A stretch of 63,637 nt of DNA, taken from contig NZ_AOFD01000022.1 of NCBI RefSeq assembly GCF_000332815.1, positions 1-63,637 on the forward strand, given 5' to 3'. The notes beneath the pieces are model-generated. The model did no database searches and was not told where the DNA came from. It saw nothing but the letters and a program-made list of their open reading frames with translations. Numbering within the stretch: position 1 is the first letter of the stretch; each line of letters opens with the position of its first letter. The DNA is from Arthrobacter nitrophenolicus. Lineage in GTDB: Bacteria; Actinomycetota; Actinomycetes; Actinomycetales; Micrococcaceae. Made by a program: the position numbers and the translations under genes. Of the stretch, positions 1 to 9,476 are shown piece by piece.

Positions 1-363
1 AGCCGGAGCGCTGGCGGCAGGTGCCGGCGGCCCGCTGGGAGCCGGAGCCGACGGGGCAGCTGCCTGGCCGGGGGCTGCGGGTGCCGGAGCCTTGGGTGCG
101 GGAGCTTTGGGAGCTGCCGGGCCCGGAGCCGGGGTTGACGGACGTGCTTCCGCGGCGGGAGCAGGTGCCTTGGGGGCAGCTGCGGGTGCTGCGCTCTTGG
201 CGGCAGCATCGGGGAAGGCGTTGCGCAGCTTGCGCACGACGGGGGCCTCAATGGTGGATGAGGCGGAGCGAACGAATTCGCCCAGTTCCTGCAGTTTTGT
301 CACTGCATCTTTGGAAGTAATACCGAGCTCTTTCGCGAGCTCGTGTACGCGGACCTTGGCCAC
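1..363 (-). CDS. infB: Translation initiation factor IF-2, N-terminal part (cut by window edge)
   Basis: IF-2 delivers initiator tRNA to the 30S subunit and is a cytoplasmic GTPase. Only the first 121 codons are present, and the gene continues past position 1. The start is GTG at 363, preceded by AGGAG at about 5 bases, and the protein opens [19 protein letters not shown], the conserved IF2_N module typical of actinobacterial IF-2. From about residue 50 onward it becomes an Ala/Pro-rich linker (repeats of APKAPAP and AAPAAAP), which is the normal disordered arm between IF2_N and the G domain. The G domain itself lies outside the window. It is the last gene of the rimP-nusA-ylxR-infB series, all on the minus strand. 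Identification is secure from the N-terminus and context. Confidence 0.95.
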   Translation of the reverse strand, partial: MAKVRVHELAKELGITSKDAVTKLQELGEFVRSASSTIEAPVVRKLRNAFPDAAAKSAAPAAAPKAPAPAAEARPSTPAPGPAAPKAPAPKAPAPAAPGQAAAPSAPAPSGPPAPAASAPA

Positions 364-515
364 ATTTCTCCTGTCTCGGTCCGCACCGAGCCAGGCACGA
401 ACCGTCTACTTCTTACTGCGGGCCCCAGCCGCGAATGCTGCAGAAGGGCCCATTGCAGAGCGCAACAAAGTTGTCATCGTTACGCACTCATCGCTGGGAA
501 CTCATCGGGTTTCCA

Positions 516-877
516 TCAGATTTCTGACCCGCTTTCAGGTTGGACGGTTGGTGTCGCAGCCGCCGTGGCGCCTGTGACGATCGCACCTGACGTGATCCGG
601 CGTTCCACGCTTCGGTTCCGGTTGCTCCCCGAAGGGCGCGTCCGAACGCTCGCCGCTTTACTGCCAGAGCCAGGCACGGTTCGCTGGGATGCAGCCATGC
701 ACCCCGGCCAGCCATCCGGCGTCGTTCATCCACCAGGACAGCGGTTGATCCGCTGCCTTCGGCGACGAGCCGGAGTAACTCAGACCGCGGCCCCTTCTTC
801 CGGCAACCGATGCAGGTGCGTTCCGGTTGACTCCCGCTGGTACGTACTTCTGCCACGGCAATCGTCCTGACGTTCAT
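516..877 (-). CDS. ylxR: YlxR family RNA-binding/nucleoid protein (frameshifted in this sequence)
   Basis: YlxR (DUF448) is a small basic protein encoded between nusA and infB in many bacteria. The diagnostic motif RTCIGCRKKG and the later RRMAGRGAWLHPS and KRRAFGRALRG segments are all present. The likely start is ATG at 877 (MNVRTIAVAEV). An upstream in-frame ATG at 928 would only add non-conserved residues. Read as given, the frame runs on to 488 with an Arg/Gln/Ser-rich, unprotein-like tail. Restoring one G/C at about 608 switches to the frame ending TPTVQPESGSEI at 516, giving about 120 residues, a normal size. I therefore regard this as a one-base loss, not a real C-terminal extension. 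Between this gene and nusA (878-1040) there is a short GCCCC/GGGGC hairpin next to TAGAAT (970-965, minus strand), a weak candidate for an internal promoter. Confidence 0.75.
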
Positions 878-1040
878 ATCTGCAGGCCACGCGCGGGCTC
901 CTCCCCATCCGGGAAAGGGCACACGCAAGGCACACGGTTACCGGCCGTAAGGCGCGGTCCTATCTATTCTAGCCCCTCCGGGGCCTTCCGCCCGAACCGC
1001 CGGCCGGCTCCGGCGTGGCAGGATCCGGCCGGACAGCGGG

Positions 1041-2021
1041 TCAGCTTTCCTTGGCCGTTGCGGCGTCGGAGACGATATCGATCCGCCAGCCGGTGAGCTT
1101 CGCAGCCAGGCGGGCGTTCTGGCCCTCCTTGCCGATGGCGAGCGACAGCTGGTAGTCGGGGACCACCACGCGCGCTGACCGGGTGGCCTCATCCGTGATG
1201 GTGACAGAATTCACACGCGACGGCGACAGGGCGCTGGCGATGAAGGTGGCGGGGTTCTCGCTGAAGTCGACGATGTCGATCTTTTCGTCGTTGAGTTCGT
1301 TCATGACGGCGCGGACCCGGGAACCCATCTCACCAATGCAGGCGCCCTTGGCGTTGATCCCGGGAGCGTTCGCCTTCACCGCAATCTTGGTGCGGTGGCC
1401 GGCTTCGCGGGCGAGTGCCACGATCTCCACGGAACGGTCGGCGATCTCCGGAACTTCCAATTCGAAGAGCTTCCGGACAAGCCCCGGGTGGGAGCGGGAC
1501 AGCGTGACGGACGGGCCCTTGGAGCCGCGGTGGACGTCGATGACCAGGGCACGGAGCCGGTTGCCGTGGATGTACTTCTCCCCCGGAACCTGCTCGGGCG
1601 GCGGAAGCAGTGCTTCCACCGAACCCAGGTTGACCTGGATCATGTGCGGGTTGTTGCCCTGCTGGATGGTGCCGGCAACCAGCTCGCCCTCGCGGCCCTT
1701 GAATTCGCCCAGCACGTTGTCGTCTTCAACGTCGCGCAGGCGCTGGAGGATGATCTGCCGGGCGGTGCTGGCGGCGATGCGCCCGAAACCCTCCGGCGTG
1801 TGCTCGAACTCGCCGATGGGCGCGCCGTCGTCGTCGATCTCCACGGCCCAGATGGTCACGTGGCCGCTCTTGCGGTCCAGCTCGGCACGGGCCTTTTCGA
1901 AGGCGCCGGGAGACTTGTGGTAGGCCACCAGGAGCGCCTGCTCGATGGTGGGGATCAGGAGGTCCAGCGGGATTTCACGCTCACGCTCCAGAAGTCTCAG
2001 TGCGCTCATGTCAATATCCAT
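1041..2021 (-). CDS. nusA: Transcription termination/antitermination factor NusA
   Basis: NusA binds RNA polymerase and nascent RNA and modulates pausing, termination and antitermination. The 326-residue protein has the NusA N-terminal domain (about 1-120, with [16 protein letters not shown]), an S1 domain (about 125-195, with [12 protein letters not shown] and [15 protein letters not shown]) and two KH domains (about 200-320, with [19 protein letters not shown] and [17 protein letters not shown]). It lacks the C-terminal acidic repeats of Escherichia coli NusA, which is usual in actinobacteria. The start ATG shares one base with the rimP stop (TGATG), implying translational coupling. An in-frame ATG four codons later (MSALRLL) is an alternative start. 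Confidence 0.96.
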   Translation of the reverse strand: MDIDMSALRLLEREREIPLDLLIPTIEQALLVAYHKSPGAFEKARAELDRKSGHVTIWAVEIDDDGAPIGEFEHTPEGFGRIAASTARQIILQRLRDVEDDNVLGEFKGREGELVAGTIQQGNNPHMIQVNLGSVEALLPPPEQVPGEKYIHGNRLRALVIDVHRGSKGPSVTLSRSHPGLVRKLFELEVPEIADRSVEIVALAREAGHRTKIAVKANAPGINAKGACIGEMGSRVRAVMNELNDEKIDIVDFSENPATFIASALSPSRVNSVTITDEATRSARVVVPDYQLSLAIGKEGQNARLAAKLTGWRIDIVSDAATAKES

Positions 2022-2638
2022 CAGGCCTCCTCAGAAGGTCCATTGTGTTCAGGTTCCAGACCGCCCTCATTGAGGTGGCTGAATTCGATCTCGACTTTTC
2101 CGCTGCGGATCCTGTCGAAAGGAAGTTTGATGGGGTCGCCCTGCTTGGGCTTCATGCCCTTCTTGACGGCGATCTCCGGCACGAGTGTCACGCCGGCGTC
2201 GTCCACCGACTGGATACGGCCCGTGACATTGTCGCCCTGGATGACGTTCACCGTGACCATCCGGCCCCTGGCCCGGTGCCAGTGGCGGGGTTCGGTCAGG
2301 GGACGTCCGACGCCGGGTGAGGAAACTTCGAGGTCATACGGGCGGCTGTCCGTGGCGGGGTCGTTGTCCAGGACATCGGAGAGAACCCTGGAAATGTCCG
2401 CGATGACGTCGAGGCTTACGCCGCCCGATTCCTCCTGCGGCAGGTCCACCACAACGTGGACCACCCGGTGGGACCCGGCAACGTTGATTTCCACGTCCTC
2501 GAGGTACAGCCTGTTGGCCAGGACCGAGGGTTCGAGGAGGGCTCTCAGCCGGGCAGCTTCCGGATTGTGTGCCGCTGCGGTCCCAGTCCTGCCCGTTCCG
2601 GTGTGGTCTGGTGAAGCCGTGGCTTCTGCATTGCTCAC
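2021..2638 (-). CDS. rimP: Ribosome maturation factor RimP
   Basis: RimP assists late assembly of the 30S ribosomal subunit in the cytoplasm. The 205-residue protein shows the family signatures [19 protein letters not shown], then [10 protein letters not shown] and [14 protein letters not shown], followed by a C-terminal SH3-like domain ending in the [14 protein letters not shown] segment. The N-terminal 25 or so residues are a Ser/Thr/Ala/Gly-rich extension without conservation, common in actinobacterial homologues. It is the first gene of the operon and overlaps nusA by one base. The upstream neighbour is transcribed in the opposite direction, so the operon promoter should lie in the roughly 100-base gap at 2639-2744. 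Confidence 0.94.
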   Translation of the reverse strand: MSNAEATASPDHTGTGRTGTAAAHNPEAARLRALLEPSVLANRLYLEDVEINVAGSHRVVHVVVDLPQEESGGVSLDVIADISRVLSDVLDNDPATDSRPYDLEVSSPGVGRPLTEPRHWHRARGRMVTVNVIQGDNVTGRIQSVDDAGVTLVPEIAVKKGMKPKQGDPIKLPFDRIRSGKVEIEFSHLNEGGLEPEHNGPSEEA

Positions 2639-2744
2639 GATGCCGGCCGCCTCCCTATAGATGATGTGGTGTGTACTAGCGTAGCTATTTTACCGGCAGA
2701 ACGGTGCACGGCGATCCCCCTCAGCCGTGGCACCATGGTCTGTT

Positions 2745-3908
2745 GTGAACGACGACAACCAGGAAAACCGCCCGCGGATGCGCTATTTCCGGTACGCCGT
2801 CCTCTCCCTGACAGCACTTCTTGTCCTGAGCCTGGGATTCGCCCTGGTTCCGGCGGATCCGCCGGAACCGCCCGCTCCCCCGTTCACCGAGCAGGCCCGC
2901 GCGGCCGCCCTTGCGGACGCCCTTGAACTCCGAGCCGCGGGACTTCAGCTTGCCGGCGGGACAGCCGACGGCGGTGCTGCCGCCGGCCTGGACCGGGTTG
3001 TGACCTTGCTGACCATCCAGGCGCGCGCCCTCCTGCTGCCGGAGGCCGCTGCGGCGTCGACCGCCCCGTCGCCAGCCACCGCCACCCCCACGACCCCTGC
3101 TCCTGCCTCGATGACAGCGGCCGGATTGGCCACAGCCCTGGCCGCCAGCGGTACGGAGCGGCTCCGGGACGCGGCACCGGCCGACGGCGGGATGGCCCGC
3201 CTGCTGGCAGGGGCAGGCACAGCCCAGGTCCTGGCCGCCCAAGAGCTCGCCGCGGCAGCCGGCAGCCCCGATGCCGTCGCCGCTGTAGGCCGGGCTGTGC
3301 CAGGTGGCACCCCCAATGTCTCTGAAGCAGCGTCAACGGCACCGGCCGCGGATCCGGGCGCCACTGCACCTGCAACACCAGGATCACCTTCGGCCTGCCC
3401 CTTGGTCCCTTCAAGGCAGGCTGCAGTCAGTGAAAAGGCACAGTCCGGGGAGCAGGTTCCACCTCCGGGGCCGGCGGCGCCGGGCAGCGCCCTGGCGGCC
3501 CTGGCCGCCGCTGAGCTGGAGGCGGTCTACGGCTACCAGGCGGCTCTGGCGCGACTGCCCGAGGATGCCGCCGGGCCGGCGTCGGAATTCCTGCGCCGGC
3601 ACCAGGACCTGGTGGAGGATGCCGAAGCCGCCAGCCGCCTGCACTGCGCCGTTCCGCCGCCGCAGGAGCCGGGCTACGTCCTGGAGCCCGGGTTTCTCGC
3701 TGCCCCCGCCGCCGGCCTGGCGCAACTGGAGGCTGCAACCCTTCCCGCCTATGGAGACGTGGTGGCACTGACGGACGGCTCCGCCCGCACCTGGGCTATA
3801 GCGGGGCTGCAGGCGGCCGCAGAGCGGACAGTTCACTGGGGCGGGGACCCTGGCGCTGTTCCCGGAATACTCCTGGACGAGACCCGGCTGCCTCTGTTGC
3901 CGGAGTAG
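2745..3908 (+). CDS. Exported or membrane-anchored protein with C-terminal ferritin-like DUF4439 domain
   Basis: The protein has a short basic N-terminus followed by a hydrophobic segment (FRYAVLSLTALLVLSLGFAL), then a roughly 200-residue Ala/Pro/Thr-rich stretch likely to be disordered and extracytoplasmic. The C-terminal 140 or so residues read as a four-helix ferritin-like bundle. Helices carry LEAVYGYQAAL, RRHQDLVEDAEAASRLH, GLAQLEAATLPAYGD and AAERTVHWGG, which place Glu and His residues at intervals like metal ligands. This resembles DUF4439 of actinobacteria; metal binding is inference. Starts are ambiguous: GTG at 2727 or GTG at 2745, neither with a strong ribosome binding site. I prefer 2745 because it gives a normal signal-peptide-like N-terminus. 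Function unknown. Confidence 0.7.
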   Translation: MNDDNQENRPRMRYFRYAVLSLTALLVLSLGFALVPADPPEPPAPPFTEQARAAALADALELRAAGLQLAGGTADGGAAAGLDRVVTLLTIQARALLLPEAAAASTAPSPATATPTTPAPASMTAAGLATALAASGTERLRDAAPADGGMARLLAGAGTAQVLAAQELAAAAGSPDAVAAVGRAVPGGTPNVSEAASTAPAADPGATAPATPGSPSACPLVPSRQAAVSEKAQSGEQVPPPGPAAPGSALAALAAAELEAVYGYQAALARLPEDAAGPASEFLRRHQDLVEDAEAASRLHCAVPPPQEPGYVLEPGFLAAPAAGLAQLEAATLPAYGDVVALTDGSARTWAIAGLQAAAERTVHWGGDPGAVPGILLDETRLPLLPE

Positions 3909-3978
3909 AAACAGGATTTCCGGCTGCCCCGCCCTGTCCGGGCCGGAAGTCCCGCCCCGGGCGCCTAGGCTGGACCTG

Positions 3979-5019
3979 ATGAATCCGCCAGCAGCCGTAG
4001 TACCCATCCCGCCGGACCTGACCGCCCGATACAGCCGCAGCAGTTCCGGACGTGCGTGGCTTGCCTCGCTGCCGGACCTGATCCAGGGCCGGCTGGAGCA
4101 ATGGTGCCTCGAAGCGGACCTCCCCGCCGGCAGCGTCCCCTGGAATGGGCACGGCGGCGTGGTGGTACCGGTACGGCAGGCAGATGGTTCCCCGGCGGCC
4201 CTCAAGATTGCCTTCCCGCACGATGAAGCCAGGGCCGAGCGGCACGCGCTGGAGCTGTGGCAGGGGCAGGGGGCAGTAGCCCTCCTCGAAGCGGATGCGG
4301 GCACGTGCGCCATGCTCCTGGAGCGGCTGGAGGCCGGCAGCTCGCTTGCCACCGTGCCCTTTGATGCGGCGGCCGAGGTGTGGGGCGGGCTGGTGCGGCA
4401 GCTGAGCCTCAGCCCGGACCACCGGCCGCAGTGGCGGGAGTTCGACCACATTGCCGCCCGCGCCGAGCAGTGGAGCGATGACCTGCCTGCCGACTGGGAG
4501 CAGCTGGGCCGCCCGTTCCCCCGCTGGCTGCTGGAAGCCGCGCTGGAGGTCTGCCAGACCCGGGGTGCGGTGGGACGGCGGTCCGGACGGGATGCCCTGG
4601 TTCATACTGACCTGCATTTCCTCAACGTCCTGGCCAGGCCGGGCAGGACGGACGAACGGCCGACGGCGGCAGGCTACGCAGCCATAGACCCCCAGCCCAT
4701 GATCGGCGAACCCGAATATGCCGTGGCACCGCTGCTGTGGAACCGGATCAGCGAACTGCCGGCCGGTGGGGCGGACGAAGCACTGCGGCGCCGGTGCAGC
4801 GATTTCAGCGCTGCGGCGGCATTGGACGGCGAGGTGGCAAGGCAGTGGGCCGTCGCGCGGGAGGTTGCCAACGCGCTGGAGTATGCCGGGAAGCCAGGGC
4901 ACCGGGGCGATCTGTCCCGTTCGCTCTGGGTGGCCAGTACGCTGGCTGGCCGGACTTTGCCGGACCTGCCGCCGGCGCAGGAACTCCCGGAACCGGGCGA
5001 GGCATTCGGCAACAGGTGA
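3979..5019 (+). CDS. APH(6)/hydroxyurea phosphotransferase-like kinase
   Basis: The 346-residue protein has the aminoglycoside phosphotransferase fold of the streptomycin 6-kinase / hydroxyurea kinase group. Visible are the ATP-binding lysine strand (ALKIAFPHDEARAERHAL, about residue 75), the catalytic loop VHTDLHFLNVLA (about 210-221, with the Brenner-type Asp and Asn) and the metal-binding segment AIDPQPMIGEPEYAVA (about 235-250). The usual HGD of the loop is HTD here. The ATG start follows a short gap after the ferritin-like gene and may be co-transcribed with it. Chromosomal members of this family are often housekeeping or of unknown substrate, so drug resistance should not be assumed. 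Confidence 0.82.
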   Translation: MNPPAAVVPIPPDLTARYSRSSSGRAWLASLPDLIQGRLEQWCLEADLPAGSVPWNGHGGVVVPVRQADGSPAALKIAFPHDEARAERHALELWQGQGAVALLEADAGTCAMLLERLEAGSSLATVPFDAAAEVWGGLVRQLSLSPDHRPQWREFDHIAARAEQWSDDLPADWEQLGRPFPRWLLEAALEVCQTRGAVGRRSGRDALVHTDLHFLNVLARPGRTDERPTAAGYAAIDPQPMIGEPEYAVAPLLWNRISELPAGGADEALRRRCSDFSAAAALDGEVARQWAVAREVANALEYAGKPGHRGDLSRSLWVASTLAGRTLPDLPPAQELPEPGEAFGNR

Positions 5020-5021
5020 GC

Positions 5022-6413
5022 TCAGCCGCTGCGGACTGCGGCAAAAGCTGAACCGACGGCCGCCACGGCGGTGCCGACGTCTTCTCCGGCCGTCTGCCAG
5101 TTACTGACCGAGATCCGCAGGATGTCCCGGCCGTGCCAGCGGGAACCTGACATCCACACCCTGCCGTCATCGATGATGCGGGCCGTGACCGCGCGGGTGG
5201 TGTGGTCGTCGCCGAAGGCCACGCACACCTGCGTGTAGCCGACGTCGTTCAGTACCTCGACGCCATCAAGCACGGCCAGCCCGGCCGCGATGTCGGAGGC
5301 AGCCGCTGCCAACCCGTGAACCTGCGCTGCCACACCATCCCCGCCGAGGCTTTTCAGCGCAGCCCAGACCGGCACGCCCCGTGCCCGCCGGGAAAGCTCA
5401 GGCACTTTCTCGAACGGATCGCCGGGCCCTTCAGCGTCATGCACCAGGTAGCTCGCGTGCAGGCCCATGGCGGAGCGCAGCGCGGCTGCGTCCCGGACGA
5501 TGGCGATCCCGCAATCGTAGGGCACGTTCAACGTCTTGTGCGCGTCCGTCGCCCAGGAGTCCGCTTCCCCGTATCCGCTGGTCAGGTGCCGCAGTCCGGG
5601 TGCTGCTGCCGCCCACAGCCCGAACGCACCATCGACATGGACCCAGGCTCCGTGCTTCCTTGCGACGGCGATCGCCTCGGGAAACGGATCGAAGGCGCCG
5701 GAGTGCACATTGCCGGCCTGCAGGCAGACCAGCGCCGGTCCCCCGCCTTCAGCCAGCGCCGCATCCAGCGCCGCAGGAATCAAGCGTCCCTCGCGGTCGG
5801 CCGCTACTGCCGTCGGCTGCCCCAGCCCCAGGTAGCGCAACCCGAGATCTACGGTGTCATGCCGTTCCCGGCCCACGTAGCAGCGGATGCGCGGAGCCCC
5901 GGCCAGCCCGTCGCGGTCCAGGTCCCAGCCGGCGTCGGTGAGGAGCCGCCACCGGGCGGCCGCCATCCCTGTGAAGTTCGCCATCGTGGCGCCGGTGACG
6001 AATCCGACGTCGGACTCACGGGGCAGGCCCAGCAACTCCAGCAGCCAGGCGCCCGCGCTTTCCTCGATTGCCGCGGCGGCGGGGGTGGCGTAGCGGAAGC
6101 AGGCGTTCTGGTCCCAGGCGCTGACAAGCCAGTCCGAGGCAAGTGCTGCGGGCAGTGTGCCGCCGATGACCCAGCCGAAGAACCGTCCGGAGGGCATGGC
6201 CATCAGCCCCGGTTCTGCGTTCCGGGCAAGGAAATCAATCACTTCTTCGGCCGGCATTCCCTGCCGCGGCAAGGGGCCCCCGAAGGCGGCACCAAGGTCG
6301 TGCGCCGTGCGGCTGGGGCCCACCGGGCGGTCGGCAAGGCTGTGCAGCCAGGCGGTGGAGTGGTGCACGGCCCTTGCCAGTGCACGGGAGTAGTCAGCAT
6401 CACGCCGGGGCAT
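5022..6413 (-). CDS. Pyridoxal phosphate-dependent decarboxylase (group II, aromatic amino acid decarboxylase-like)
   Basis: A 463-residue cytoplasmic enzyme of the group II PLP decarboxylase family. Landmarks are FVTGATMANFTGMAAARW (cofactor phosphate loop, about 140-157), WVHVDGAFGLWAA (the HVDGA motif whose Asp contacts the pyridine nitrogen) and SWATDAHKTLNVPYDCG, in which the Lys of DAHK forms the internal aldimine. The substrate cannot be read from sequence; members act on tyrosine, tryptophan, glutamate or unusual amino acids, and some are annotated as aspartate aminotransferase-family proteins. It is convergent with the upstream kinase (2 bases apart) and is followed on the same strand by a TSUP exporter gene, but no functional link is evident. 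Confidence 0.88.
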   Translation of the reverse strand: MPRRDADYSRALARAVHHSTAWLHSLADRPVGPSRTAHDLGAAFGGPLPRQGMPAEEVIDFLARNAEPGLMAMPSGRFFGWVIGGTLPAALASDWLVSAWDQNACFRYATPAAAAIEESAGAWLLELLGLPRESDVGFVTGATMANFTGMAAARWRLLTDAGWDLDRDGLAGAPRIRCYVGRERHDTVDLGLRYLGLGQPTAVAADREGRLIPAALDAALAEGGGPALVCLQAGNVHSGAFDPFPEAIAVARKHGAWVHVDGAFGLWAAAAPGLRHLTSGYGEADSWATDAHKTLNVPYDCGIAIVRDAAALRSAMGLHASYLVHDAEGPGDPFEKVPELSRRARGVPVWAALKSLGGDGVAAQVHGLAAAASDIAAGLAVLDGVEVLNDVGYTQVCVAFGDDHTTRAVTARIIDDGRVWMSGSRWHGRDILRISVSNWQTAGEDVGTAVAAVGSAFAAVRSG

Positions 6414-6479
6414 ATCTGCATGCTACGCCTGGCAACACCCTGCCACGAGGGGCCCGGAACCACTCCTGGGCGAGCCCGG

Positions 6480-7274
6480 TCAGGCGAAGTTTTCCTGCCA
6501 GATGTCGTAGCCGAGTTTGATGATGAGGGAGGCCACCACCACCAGGAAGACGATGCGCACAAACCGGCTCCCCTGCTTGACGGCGGTCCTGGCACCGAGA
6601 TAGCCGCCGGCCATGTTGGATACGCCCAGCAGCAGGCCAAGCCCCCACAGGATGGAACCGTGCGGCATGAAGAACAGCAGCGCTCCGGCGTTGGTGGCCA
6701 TGTTCACGATCTTCGCCTTGGCGCTGGCCTCGAGGAAGGCGTAGCCCATGGCCGAGACCAGCGCGATGACCAGGAAAGACCCCGTGCCCGGTCCGATCAG
6801 GCCGTCGTAAAAGCCGATGACCGCGCCGATCAGGCAGGCCACCACATAGTGCTTGTGGCCGTCATGGCGCAGCGCGGTGATGTCGCCGACGTCGGGCTTA
6901 AGCGCCGTGAAGAGGGCGACGGCGATCAGGGCCGCGACAATGATGGGTTTGAAGACGTTGGCCGGCAAGGTGGCCGCGAGCACTGCCCCGCCGAAACTTC
7001 CCGCCAGGGCGATCACCGCCATGGGAAGGGCCGTCTTCAAGTCCGGCCCCACCCGGCGGTAGTACGTGGTGGCACTGGTGGCCGTTCCGAAAATCGACCC
7101 CAGCTTGTTGGTCGCCAGCGCCTGCACCGGCGTGATGCCGGGAACCAGCAGGAGGGCGGGGAGCTGGATCAGCCCGCCCCCGCCCACCACGGCATCCACC
7201 CAGCCGGCCGCGAAGCCGGCCAGCACCAGCAGGAGCAGCGTTGTCAGTTGGAGGGATTCAAGCCCAAATTCCAC
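6480..7274 (-). CDS. TSUP (TauE/SafE) family membrane transporter
   Basis: A 264-residue integral membrane protein with about eight hydrophobic segments. It carries the hallmarks of the sulfite/organosulfonate exporter family: an early AGFAAGWVDAVVGGGGLI motif, then QALATNKLGSIFGT, and in the second half GFYDGLIGPGTGSFL followed by KIVNMATNAGALLFF. The two halves show the family internal repeat (GGGG then GPGTG). Members move small anions such as sulfite, sulfonates or sulfoacetate; the substrate here cannot be told. It lies 9 bases beyond the proS stop on the same strand, so it may be read from the proS transcript. Confidence 0.88.
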   Translation of the reverse strand: MEFGLESLQLTTLLLLVLAGFAAGWVDAVVGGGGLIQLPALLLVPGITPVQALATNKLGSIFGTATSATTYYRRVGPDLKTALPMAVIALAGSFGGAVLAATLPANVFKPIIVAALIAVALFTALKPDVGDITALRHDGHKHYVVACLIGAVIGFYDGLIGPGTGSFLVIALVSAMGYAFLEASAKAKIVNMATNAGALLFFMPHGSILWGLGLLLGVSNMAGGYLGARTAVKQGSRFVRIVFLVVVASLIIKLGYDIWQENFA

Positions 7275-7283
7275 TGCCGCGGT

Positions 7284-9095
7284 TCAGCTGTTGCGGACGG
7301 CGTTGACCACGTAGTCAACGGCCTTATCAACCGCCACGTTTTCCGCTTCACCCGTGCGGCGGTCCTTGATCTCCACCACGCCGTCCACCAGTCCGCGGCC
7401 GACCGCCAGGATGGTGGGGACGCCCACCAGTTCCGCGTCACCGAACTTCACGCCCGGCGATACCTTGGGGCGGTCGTCGAAGATGACCTGCAGGCCTGCT
7501 GCCTCAAGGTCCAGTGACAGCTGTTCAGCAGTGGCGAAGATGTCCTCACCCTTGCCGACGGCCACCACGTGGATGTCCGCAGGCGCAACGGCACGGGGCC
7601 AGACCAGGCCCTTGGCGTCGTGGTTGGATTCGGCCAGCGCTGCCACCGCCCGGGTAACACCCACGCCGTAGGAGCCCATGGTCACCGTGACCTGCTTGCC
7701 GTTCTGGTCCAGGACCTTGAGGTCCAGGGCCTCGGCGTACTTCCTGCCCAGCTGGAAGATGTGGCCCATTTCGATGCCGCGGGCCGTTTCCAGGGGGCCG
7801 GAGCCGTCAGGCGCGGGATCGCCGGCGCGCACCTCGGTGCACTCGATGACTCCGTCCCAGGTGAAGTCGCGTCCGGCCACCAGGCCATAGACGTGCTTGC
7901 CGGCTTCATTGGCGCCGGTGATCCAGGAGGTACCGCTGACGACGCGGGGGTCCACCAGGTAGAGGAGCTTGGTGGAGCTTTCGCTGCCCAGCAGCGGTTC
8001 GTCCAAGGTCAGGCCAGGGCCGAGGTAGCCCTTGACGATAAGGGGCTGCTTCTTGAGGTCGTCGTCGTTAGCTGCTTCCAGTCCGATCTCCCCTGCGATG
8101 GGCAGGAAGGAACCGATGTTGGCCTCCACGCGCTTGAGGTCAACGCCGCGGTCACCCGGCAGGCCGATGACCACAAGCTGGCGTTCACCGGTGGGCAGCG
8201 TGACGGCGAGAACCACGTTCTTGAGGGTGTCGGCGGCAGTCCAGGCGCCGCCGTCGGCCTCGCTGCGAGGGGCCAATTCGTTGGATGCCGCCACCAGGGT
8301 TTCGATGGTGGGGGTGTCCGGGGTGTCGAGCACCTGGGCCGCGGGAGCGTCGCTGAAGTCGATCTCGTCGGGGACCACGGTGGTCACGGCCTCGACGTTG
8401 GCTGCGTACCCGGATGCCGAGCGGACGAAGGTGTCCTCGCCGATCTCCGTGGGGTACAGGAATTCCTCGCTCTTGGAACCGCCCATGGCACCGGCGGTGG
8501 CCGCGACGGGGACAACCTCCAGGCCAAGCCGGGCAAAGATCTTCAGGTAGGCCGAGCGGTGCGCGGCGTAGCTGGCGTCCAGGCCGGCGTCGTCCACGTC
8601 GAAGGAATAGGAGTCCTTCATGATGAACTCGCGCCCGCGCAGCAGGCCCGCCCGGGGACGGGCCTCGTCACGGTACTTGTTCTGGATCTGGTAGAGGCTC
8701 AGCGGCAGGTCCTTGTACGAGGAGTACAGGTCCTTGACCAGCAGCGTGAACATTTCCTCGTGCGTGGGGGCCAGGAGGTAGTCAGCGCCCTTGCGGTCCT
8801 GGAGGCGGAACAGGCCCTCGCCGTATTCGGTCCAGCGGTTGGTTGCCTCATAGGGCTCACGGGGCAGCAGCGCCGGGAAGTGGACTTCCTGGGCTCCAAT
8901 GGCCGCCATTTCTTCGCGGATGATGTCCTCGACCTTGCGCAGGACGCTGAGACCCAGCGGAAGCCAGGTGTAGATGCCCGGGGCTGCGCGGCGGATGTAT
9001 CCCGCGCGGACCAGGAGCTTGTGGCTGGCGACCTCGGCGTCGACGGGATCTTCACGCAGGGTGCGCAGGAAAAGCTGGGACAGTCTTAGGACCAC
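7284..9095 (-). CDS. proS: Prolyl-tRNA synthetase
   Basis: Class II aminoacyl-tRNA synthetase charging tRNA-Pro, about 604 residues from the chosen start. The open frame extends upstream to 9254, but homology begins at GTG 9095 ([17 protein letters not shown]), the normal ProS N-terminus. Motif 1/2 regions are visible as [19 protein letters not shown] and [18 protein letters not shown] followed by IMKDSYSF, and motif 3 as [17 protein letters not shown]. The roughly 180-residue insertion between motifs 2 and 3 (about 225-405) matches the bacterial-type cis-editing domain that clears mischarged Ala-tRNA-Pro. The C-terminal anticodon-binding domain follows. There is no strong Shine-Dalgarno sequence before the GTG, and the leader is unusually structured (see 9234-9303). 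Confidence 0.95.
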   Translation of the reverse strand: MVLRLSQLFLRTLREDPVDAEVASHKLLVRAGYIRRAAPGIYTWLPLGLSVLRKVEDIIREEMAAIGAQEVHFPALLPREPYEATNRWTEYGEGLFRLQDRKGADYLLAPTHEEMFTLLVKDLYSSYKDLPLSLYQIQNKYRDEARPRAGLLRGREFIMKDSYSFDVDDAGLDASYAAHRSAYLKIFARLGLEVVPVAATAGAMGGSKSEEFLYPTEIGEDTFVRSASGYAANVEAVTTVVPDEIDFSDAPAAQVLDTPDTPTIETLVAASNELAPRSEADGGAWTAADTLKNVVLAVTLPTGERQLVVIGLPGDRGVDLKRVEANIGSFLPIAGEIGLEAANDDDLKKQPLIVKGYLGPGLTLDEPLLGSESSTKLLYLVDPRVVSGTSWITGANEAGKHVYGLVAGRDFTWDGVIECTEVRAGDPAPDGSGPLETARGIEMGHIFQLGRKYAEALDLKVLDQNGKQVTVTMGSYGVGVTRAVAALAESNHDAKGLVWPRAVAPADIHVVAVGKGEDIFATAEQLSLDLEAAGLQVIFDDRPKVSPGVKFGDAELVGVPTILAVGRGLVDGVVEIKDRRTGEAENVAVDKAVDYVVNAVRNS

Positions 9096-9233
9096 GGGTG
9101 GTATCCGTTTCTGGAGAAGTGCTGGATCAGCAGGGCCGGACAATTTTCGTCTGGGTACTAATCTACCGGCACCCGGCGCCCGGTCCCGACTGCGGCCGGC
9201 ACCGGCAGGACACATCCGGCGCCGGACACAGTA

Positions 9234-9303
9234 GAGCCACGCCCGGAATAACAAAGCCCCTGGCCCCCCAGTTGAGGCTGGTCATCGCATCCGGGCGTGG
9301 CTC
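9234..9303 (-). promoter_or_regulatory. Long-range inverted repeat in the proS leader
   Basis: GAGCCACGCCCGGA (9234-9247) is perfectly complementary to TCCGGGCGTGGCTC (9290-9303), with a 42-base loop. If it is transcribed as part of the proS 5' untranslated region, it would form a stable 14-pair stem about 140 bases before the start codon. No T-run follows on the proS strand, so it is not a classical terminator. No T-box signature was seen. The role is unknown. Confidence 0.5.
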
Positions 9304-9456
9304 AACGCCGTTATCGCCCAAGTACTGGTGAGGACTGGTGAGACCGCCCAAACCACTCCAGCGCAGCTAGATCGAACCTATGTGATGGCGCGCACGTTGA
9401 CAAGTATTTTTTCGGCACCGGCCCCATTGACCGGCAGCGCTGCGGTACCTAGCTTT

Positions 9457-9476
9457 AATTCATCAGGTGGTGAATT
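9457..9476. promoter_or_regulatory. Candidate TetR-type operator upstream of the ABC exporter operon
   Basis: AATTCA-N8-TGAATT, an inverted repeat with 6-base arms and two further symmetric pairs in the spacer (8 of 10 positions paired), ends 48 bases before the ATPase start. The last gene of the operon encodes a TetR repressor, so negative autoregulation through this site is the natural inference. Confidence 0.5.

Noticed and set aside
3979..5019. Acquired aminoglycoside resistance gene
   Set aside because: GC content and codon use match the neighbours, there is no mobile element nearby, and the family has many chromosomal members of unknown substrate.
5202..7517. 771-codon open frame on the plus strand
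   Set aside because: It lies opposite the PLP decarboxylase, the TSUP transporter and the end of proS, all with clear family motifs. The frame is open because of high GC, and its product is low-complexity.
9234..9303. T-box riboswitch or terminator for proS
   Set aside because: No T-box AGGGTGG-like bulge, no specifier loop that I can place, and no T-run after the stem on the proS strand.
9163..9351. 62-codon minus-strand frame in the proS leader
   Set aside because: No ribosome binding site, and the codons run through the inverted repeat. Looks non-coding.
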